Positions 32,686 to 36,845 of a stretch of 36,845 nt of DNA are shown here, one piece after another. The DNA comes from DASVAL01 sp035649575 (GTDB taxonomy: Bacteria > Planctomycetota > UBA1135 > UBA2386). Every line of letters starts with the position of its first letter. The first letter of the stretch is position 1. The DNA lies in NCBI GenBank assembly GCA_035649575.1, contig DASRJH010000009.1, forward strand, positions 1-36,845, written 5' to 3'. The notes beneath the pieces are model-generated. The model was not told the origin of the DNA. It made no database searches and was given only the letters and a program-made list of their open reading frames with translations. Position numbers and translations under genes: made by a program.

Positions 32686-32928
32686 ATGAACACGATGACC
32701 TCCTACCGCGCACGCGTCCACAAAGGCCGCCTGCTCCTCGACGTACCGACCGAACTGCCGGAAGGCACTGAAGTCGACCTCTTCGCTGCCGACGTGGACA
32801 CCCTGGCAGAGATGACGGAGGACGAACGCCGGGAGCTTGCCGCTGAGATCGCCGCTGCCCAGGCCGACGCGGAAGCCGGCCGAGGCGTCGACATCGAGGA
32901 TCTGTTGGAACAACTGGGGAAGTCGTGA
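32686..32928 (+). CDS. toxin-antitoxin antitoxin, AF2212/ParD-like
   Basis: 80 residues from ATG 32686 (a second ATG at 32695 is possible). The N-terminal half, YRARVHKGRLLLDVPTELPE then GTEVDLF, has the swapped-hairpin style of AbrB/AF2212 (DUF104) antitoxins. The C-terminal half, MTEDERRELAAEIAAAQADA then GVDIEDLLEQLGKS, is the acidic helical toxin-binding tail common to ParD-type partners of RelE/ParE toxins. Its TGA overlaps the GTG of the downstream toxin remnant (GTGA, 32925-32928), the usual coupling in such modules. It appears intact although its toxin is degraded. Flanked by 94-bp direct repeats. Confidence 0.7.
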   Translation: MNTMTSYRARVHKGRLLLDVPTELPEGTEVDLFAADVDTLAEMTEDERRELAAEIAAAQADAEAGRGVDIEDLLEQLGKS

Positions 32929-33058
32929 CCGGGCGCTCGCGCATCCTCGTGATGCCGCGGGCCACCTCTACTACCGGTGGAACGAGCGCTCGCGGATGCT
33001 CGTCATCCTGGCGATCCAGCACACATCGCGCGGGCCCGCACAAGACGCACCTTCGTAG
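32925..33058 (+). pseudogene. RelE/ParE-type toxin remnant with internal deletion
   Basis: The coupled GTG start gives VTGRSRILVMPRA, like the first strand of a ParE toxin. In another frame from about 32958 to TAG 33056-33058 the sequence reads HLYYRWNERSRMLVILAIQH then TSRGP, the typical C-terminal strands of RelE/ParE toxins. About half of a normal toxin of roughly 95 residues is missing, including the central helices, and the frames do not join. An inactive toxin is the likely result. Confidence 0.6.
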
Positions 33059-33065
33059 GCTGCCC

Positions 33066-33159
33066 CACCCTCACGCAATGAGCTCGCGGATCGGCTGCGC
33101 GCCTTCGGTGCCGACGAGCCGCTGGTTCAGGCCCGCGTGGAAGAACGCGAGCCGGTTCG
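33066..33159 (+). repeat. 94-bp direct repeat, copy 2 (3' end of the DUF1501 gene)
   Basis: Identical to 32528-32621, offset 538 bp. This copy is the functional 3' end of the DUF1501 gene, including its TGA stop (33071-33073). The sequences diverge sharply just past each end of the 94 bp. Confidence 0.95.
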
Positions 33160-34528
33160 GATCGAGGCCCAGCCGCGTCAGGATCGTGGCGTGCAGGTGC
33201 TTGACGTGGAACGGCTTCTCGACCGCGCGATAGCCGAGCTCGTCGGTCGCGCCCACCGAGATGCCCCCCGCGATGCCGCCGCCCGCGAGCCACATCGTGA
33301 AGCCCGCCGAGTCGTGATCGCGGCCCGTTCCCTCGGCGTATTCGGCCGTCGGCTGCCTCCCGAACTCGCCACCCCACACGACGAGCGTCGACTCGAGCAG
33401 CCCGCGCTGCTTCAGGTCAGTCAGCAACGCCGCGACGGGCTGGTCCGTCGCGCCCGCGTGCTTCTCGTGGTTGGTCACGAGGTCGCCGTGCGCGTCCCAG
33501 TTGTTGTCGTTGTGGTTGCCGCCCGAGTAGACCTGCACACACCGCACGCCGCGTTCGACGAGCCGCCGCGCGAGCAGGCACTTGCGCCCGAAGTCCTCGG
33601 TGCGCGCATGGTCGAGTCCATACAACCGCCGCGTCGCCTCGGTCTCGCTGCCCAGATCGATCGCCTCGGGCGCGTGGCTCTGCATGCGGAACGCGAGCTC
33701 GTAGCTCTCGATGCGCGCGGCCAGGTTGCTGTCGTCGGCGCGCGCGTGCAGATGTGCTTCGTTCTGCTCGCGCAGCGCATCGAGCAGCCGCCGTTGCTCG
33801 CGCATCGTCATTCCAGGCGGCACCGCGAGGTCGAGGATCGGCTCGCCTTGCGGCCGCAACACCGTGCCCTGATACACCGCCGGCATGTAGCCGCTGTTCC
33901 AGTTCTTGGCGCCCGAGATCGGCCCTCCGGTCTGGTCCAGCATCACGACGAAGCCAGGCAGGTTCTGGTTCTCGGTACCGAGCCCGTAAGTGGCCCACGA
34001 GCCGAGGCACGGCGCGCCCGAGAGGATGCGGCCGCTGTTCATCATCAACATCGCCGAGCCATGCAGCGGCGACTCCGCATACATGCTGTGCACGAACGCG
34101 ATGTCGTCGACGCAGCGCGCGAGGTGCGGGAACAGGTCGCTCACGTGCTTGCCACACTGACCGTACTGGCGGAACGACCACTTCGGTCCGACCACGCGGC
34201 CCTTGTTCTTGTTGCCGCCGCGGCCCTTCGTCTCGATGTCGATCGTCTTGCCGTCGAGCCCGTAGAGCTTCGGCTTGTAGTCGAACGTGTCGACCTGGCT
34301 CGGACCGCCATACATGAACAGGAAGATCACGGCCTTCGCGCGCGCAGGGAAATGCGGTGTCTTGGGCGCGAGCGGGCTCTCACGTCCGCGGCCGTCCACG
34401 TTGCCGAAGAAGCCGTCGTGCGAGAGCAGGTCGACGAGAGCGATACCAGTGAACCCCGCGCCGGCTTCCCAGAGGAACTCGCGGCGCGTGCGCCCGCAGA
34501 AGGTGTTGCCGTGGTGGCTCATGGGCAT
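33071..34528 (-). CDS. DUF1501 (sulfatase-fold) Tat-exported protein
   Basis: 485 residues. The N-terminus carries a twin-arginine export motif (TRREFLWEAGAGFTGIALVD). Family landmarks follow: AKAVIFLFMYGGPSQVDTFD near residue 65-85, FRQYGQCGKHVSDLFPHLA, SPLHGSAMLMMNSG, LGSWATYGLG, RCVQVYSGGNHNDNNWDAHG, VVWGGEFGRQPTAE and GRDHDSAGFTMWLAGGG. These put the protein in the alkaline-phosphatase/sulfatase-like superfamily, with Asp/His metal-ligand-type positions retained. DUF1501 genes are very abundant in planctomycetes and usually follow a PSCyt/PSD1 gene, as here. No confirmed substrate exists for the family. The stop of the upstream gene is only 7 nt before this ATG, so the two are one operon. 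The 3' end is duplicated (94-bp repeat). Confidence 0.93.
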   Translation of the reverse strand: MPMSHHGNTFCGRTRREFLWEAGAGFTGIALVDLLSHDGFFGNVDGRGRESPLAPKTPHFPARAKAVIFLFMYGGPSQVDTFDYKPKLYGLDGKTIDIETKGRGGNKNKGRVVGPKWSFRQYGQCGKHVSDLFPHLARCVDDIAFVHSMYAESPLHGSAMLMMNSGRILSGAPCLGSWATYGLGTENQNLPGFVVMLDQTGGPISGAKNWNSGYMPAVYQGTVLRPQGEPILDLAVPPGMTMREQRRLLDALREQNEAHLHARADDSNLAARIESYELAFRMQSHAPEAIDLGSETEATRRLYGLDHARTEDFGRKCLLARRLVERGVRCVQVYSGGNHNDNNWDAHGDLVTNHEKHAGATDQPVAALLTDLKQRGLLESTLVVWGGEFGRQPTAEYAEGTGRDHDSAGFTMWLAGGGIAGGISVGATDELGYRAVEKPFHVKHLHATILTRLGLDPNRLAFFHAGLNQRLVGTEGAQPIRELIA

Positions 34529-34535
34529 TGTGACT

Positions 34536-36845
34536 CTAGTCGAGGAAGAGGAACTCGTTGCAGTTCAACAGCACGAGGCAACAACGCTGCAGCGCCTGCT
34601 CCTCGCTGCGCGCGAAGTCGCGCTGCAGCTCGGTCGCGAGCGCGAGCAGCCGCTCGAGATCCGCCGCGCGCGCCGGCCGCTGCGTGACCAACTGCAGGCC
34701 GAGCTCGAGTCGTTCTTTCATGTCGCCGGCCTCGCGGCCCAGGCGGTCGGCGAAGCGACGGGCCTGCTCCTGCGCGAAATCGCCGTTCAGCAGCACGAGC
34801 GCCTGCGTCGGCTGCACGGTCGCAAAGCGCACGGGACAGCTGCCATCGGTGTCGGCCTGGTCGAACGAAGCGAGCAGCGGCTCGGGCAGCGAACGTTTCT
34901 TGTGCACGTAGAGGCTGCGGCGTGCGGCCTGTTCGGGCGTCGACTTCTCCCAGGCTTCTTCGGGACGCGAGGCCGTGGCGAGGACCTCCGCGGGCATCGG
35001 CGGGTAGACGCTGGGGCCACCGCGCGCGAGATCGAGCACGCCCGAAACCGCGAGCATCGAGTCGCGCACTTCCTCGGCCGTGAGCCGGCGGCGATCGAAG
35101 CGCCAGAAACTGTCGTTCTGCGGATCGGACGCGAGCGCGTTCGCAGCGGCCACACTCGACATGCGGTAGGTTGACGATTGCACGAGCAGGCGGTGCATCG
35201 CCTTGAGGCTCTGGCCGCGCGCGAGCACTTCGCACGCGAGCCAGTCGAGCAGTTCGGGGTGCGTCGGCAGCTCGCCGAGGCGGCCGAAGTCGTTGCTCGA
35301 TCGCACGAGGCCGCGGCCGAAATGATGTTGCCAGAGCCGGTTGCCGATCACCCGCCACGTCAGCACGTTCTGCGGGTCCGTGATCCAACGCGCGAGCGCG
35401 GTGCGGCGGCCGCTGCTCGCGGCGGTCGCTTTCACGTGCAGCGGCGCTGCAACTCCGAGCATCGCGGGAACGCCGAGCTCGACGGGTTGCCCCTTGTAGT
35501 GCACGTTGCCGCGCAGACGCACGAATGCGTCGGGTGCCTTCGGCCCCGCCTCCGAGACCGCGAGCACCTCCACCGTCGCGAAGTCGGGCCGGCGCAGCCG
35601 GAGGAGCTCCGCCAACGCGCGCGGCTCGCAAGAACCAGCCGCCGACGCGATGCCACCTGGAAGGTCGAACGCGAGCCCCGCGACTTCCTCCGGGGTCAAC
35701 GCGCGCGAGTAGAACGTCAGCTCGTCGAGATCGCCGCGGAAGCCGGGGCCACCGGGCTGCGAGCGCCCGACGACGATCCGCCGCGGGCTCTGCAGCAGCT
35801 TCTGGCTGCCGACGGCCTCGCCACACGCCACACCGTCGACGTAGAGCACGATGCGTCCCTGGGTGCGATCGCGCGTCAACGCGACGTGGTGCCATTCGCC
35901 GTCGTGATGGCCCGGTCCCGATGCAAGGAACGTCTCGGGCGCACCGGTGCCGGCGACGATGCGCCCGTCGCTGTGCCACGCGATGCCCCAGTCGTCGACC
36001 ACGCCCGGCATCTCGCCGTCGACGAGACCCGTGCCCGTGAACCACCGCGTGTCGCTGCTGCGCCCGGCGCCGCGTTGGTTGCTGCGCACGAAGAACGAGA
36101 CCGTGAACGAGTCCTCGACGAGGCGCGGCAGCACGACGTGGTCGTCGCTGTCGAACCGCATGGCCTGGCCATGACGCCCGGCCACCGCGACGACCTGCCC
36201 CACGATCGTGCCGTGCTGCGCGCCGACCTCGTCGAGCAGTTGCGTGCTGCTGTCGCGGTCGCCCGAATACTTCGCGACGATCGCCGCCTCGGCGTCGTGG
36301 AGCCGCTGTTCCCGCGTCGCCGCATCGAGCGCCGAGAAGGCCGCGTCGCACGCGCGCGCGAGCCGCGTCACGGCGTCGCTGCGTTTCTGCGTGTATGCCG
36401 CGAGCTCGGCTTCGTAGCGCTGGCGCGCTCCGTCGACCGGCACGGCGCGGGCCTGCAGCTCGTATGGCTTGATGTTCTCGAAGAACGCGAGGAACGAGTG
36501 GTAGTCGCGTTGTGGCAGCGGATCCCTCTTGTGATCGTGGCAGCGCGCACAGCCCATCGAGATGCCGAGCAGCGCTCGCGCGGTCGTGTCGGCGATGCCG
36601 TCGAGGTCGTCGTAGCGATGTTGTTCGGCGTCGGTCGGCTCGTCGTCCCAGATCCCGAGCCGGTAGTAACCCGTCGCGACGAGGTCGGCGACGGTCGGCT
36701 CTGGCCCTTCGTCGCCGGCGAGCTGCGTCGCGACGAACTGGCCGTAGGGCATGTCGCTGTTCAGCGCCACCTCGACCCAGTCGCGGTAGCGCCACACGAA
36801 CGGCTTCTTGCGATCGCGTTCGTAGCCATCGGTCTCGGCGTAGCG
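34536..36845 (-). CDS. PSCyt2-LamG-PSD1 (DUF1549/DUF1553) protein, 5' end cut by the window edge
   Basis: At least 769 residues are visible; the frame runs off the right edge (RYAETDGYERDRKKPFVWRY then RDW, a DUF1549 core block). PSCyt2 (DUF1549) contains a c-type heme motif in SMGCARCHDHKRDPL (CxxCH). A LamG/concanavalin-like domain of about 170 residues is inserted after it (HGQAMRFDSDDHVVLPRLVE, GEWHHVALTRDRTQGRIVLY, FRGDLDELTFYSRALTPEEV). PSD1 (DUF1553) follows: RTALARWITDPQNVLTWRVI, NRLWQHHFGRGLV, SNDFGRLGELPTHPELLDWL, RLTAEEVRDSMLAVSG, ending FATVQPTQALVLLNGDF. The combination is specific to planctomycetes and relatives. Thought to be exported and linked to polysaccharide breakdown, possibly with a redox heme; function is not settled. 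Same operon as DUF1501. Confidence 0.93.
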   Translation of the reverse strand, partial: RYAETDGYERDRKKPFVWRYRDWVEVALNSDMPYGQFVATQLAGDEGPEPTVADLVATGYYRLGIWDDEPTDAEQHRYDDLDGIADTTARALLGISMGCARCHDHKRDPLPQRDYHSFLAFFENIKPYELQARAVPVDGARQRYEAELAAYTQKRSDAVTRLARACDAAFSALDAATREQRLHDAEAAIVAKYSGDRDSSTQLLDEVGAQHGTIVGQVVAVAGRHGQAMRFDSDDHVVLPRLVEDSFTVSFFVRSNQRGAGRSSDTRWFTGTGLVDGEMPGVVDDWGIAWHSDGRIVAGTGAPETFLASGPGHHDGEWHHVALTRDRTQGRIVLYVDGVACGEAVGSQKLLQSPRRIVVGRSQPGGPGFRGDLDELTFYSRALTPEEVAGLAFDLPGGIASAAGSCEPRALAELLRLRRPDFATVEVLAVSEAGPKAPDAFVRLRGNVHYKGQPVELGVPAMLGVAAPLHVKATAASSGRRTALARWITDPQNVLTWRVIGNRLWQHHFGRGLVRSSNDFGRLGELPTHPELLDWLACEVLARGQSLKAMHRLLVQSSTYRMSSVAAANALASDPQNDSFWRFDRRRLTAEEVRDSMLAVSGVLDLARGGPSVYPPMPAEVLATASRPEEAWEKSTPEQAARRSLYVHKKRSLPEPLLASFDQADTDGSCPVRFATVQPTQALVLLNGDFAQEQARRFADRLGREAGDMKERLELGLQLVTQRPARAADLERLLALATELQRDFARSEEQALQRCCLVLLNCNEFLFLD

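Noticed and set aside
32533..32913. Minus-strand frame ending in the same 28 residues as DUF1501
   Set aside because: Only the last part comes from the 94-bp repeat; the rest is the antisense of the antitoxin gene, so it is a chance fusion.

Overview
The window is GC-rich, densely coded bacterial DNA that looks like a planctomycete. The strongest signs are the DUF1501 gene next to a PSCyt2/PSD1 (DUF1549/DUF1553) cytochrome-like gene at the right end, many secreted proteins of unknown role (VCBS/FG-GAP, CotH, carboxypeptidase-regulatory-like, LPNGDL-repeat), and an RRM RNA-binding protein. It reads as a chromosomal segment with many short transcription units. I see no rRNA, tRNA, CRISPR array or insertion sequence.

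Layout. 1-2451 (minus): 3' part of a secreted repeat protein, then an ECF42-type sigma factor with its DGPF/YCII partner. 2813-6414: a secreted carboxypeptidase-regulatory-like protein; an RRM gene translationally coupled to a small unknown gene (minus); and a secreted TlpA/thioredoxin-like gene with an in-frame TGA exactly where the first active-site cysteine belongs. 6430-14804: VCBS protein, HAD phosphatase, EF-hand/CotH protein, an unknown exported protein, and a fused serine hydrolase-esterase. 14916-18396 (plus): a tiny His/Cys-rich lipoprotein, a DUF423 membrane protein, a SelW-like gene with in-frame TGA in its CxxU motif, a SenB-type selenosugar synthase, a small unknown gene and a methyltransferase. 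18427-30134: three large polytopic membrane proteins, a frameshifted ECF sigma remnant, a Ca2+/H+ antiporter, a double-DTG protease-like lipoprotein, an M28 peptidase and a small secreted protein. 30609-36845: a large secreted protein preceded by an intrinsic terminator, a degraded toxin-antitoxin unit between 94-bp direct repeats, and the DUF1501-PSCyt2/PSD1 pair.

The most interesting content is selenium biology. Two independent genes each have one in-frame TGA at a redox-active cysteine position (UxxC in the thioredoxin-like protein, CxxU in the SelW-like protein). The SelW-like gene lies 46 bp upstream of a senB homologue. Together these suggest an organism that both decodes UGA as selenocysteine and makes selenosugar-type small molecules, with a selW-senB pairing that I do not know as a described unit. 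The selA/B/C/D and senA/senC genes are not in the window, so decoding itself is inferred.
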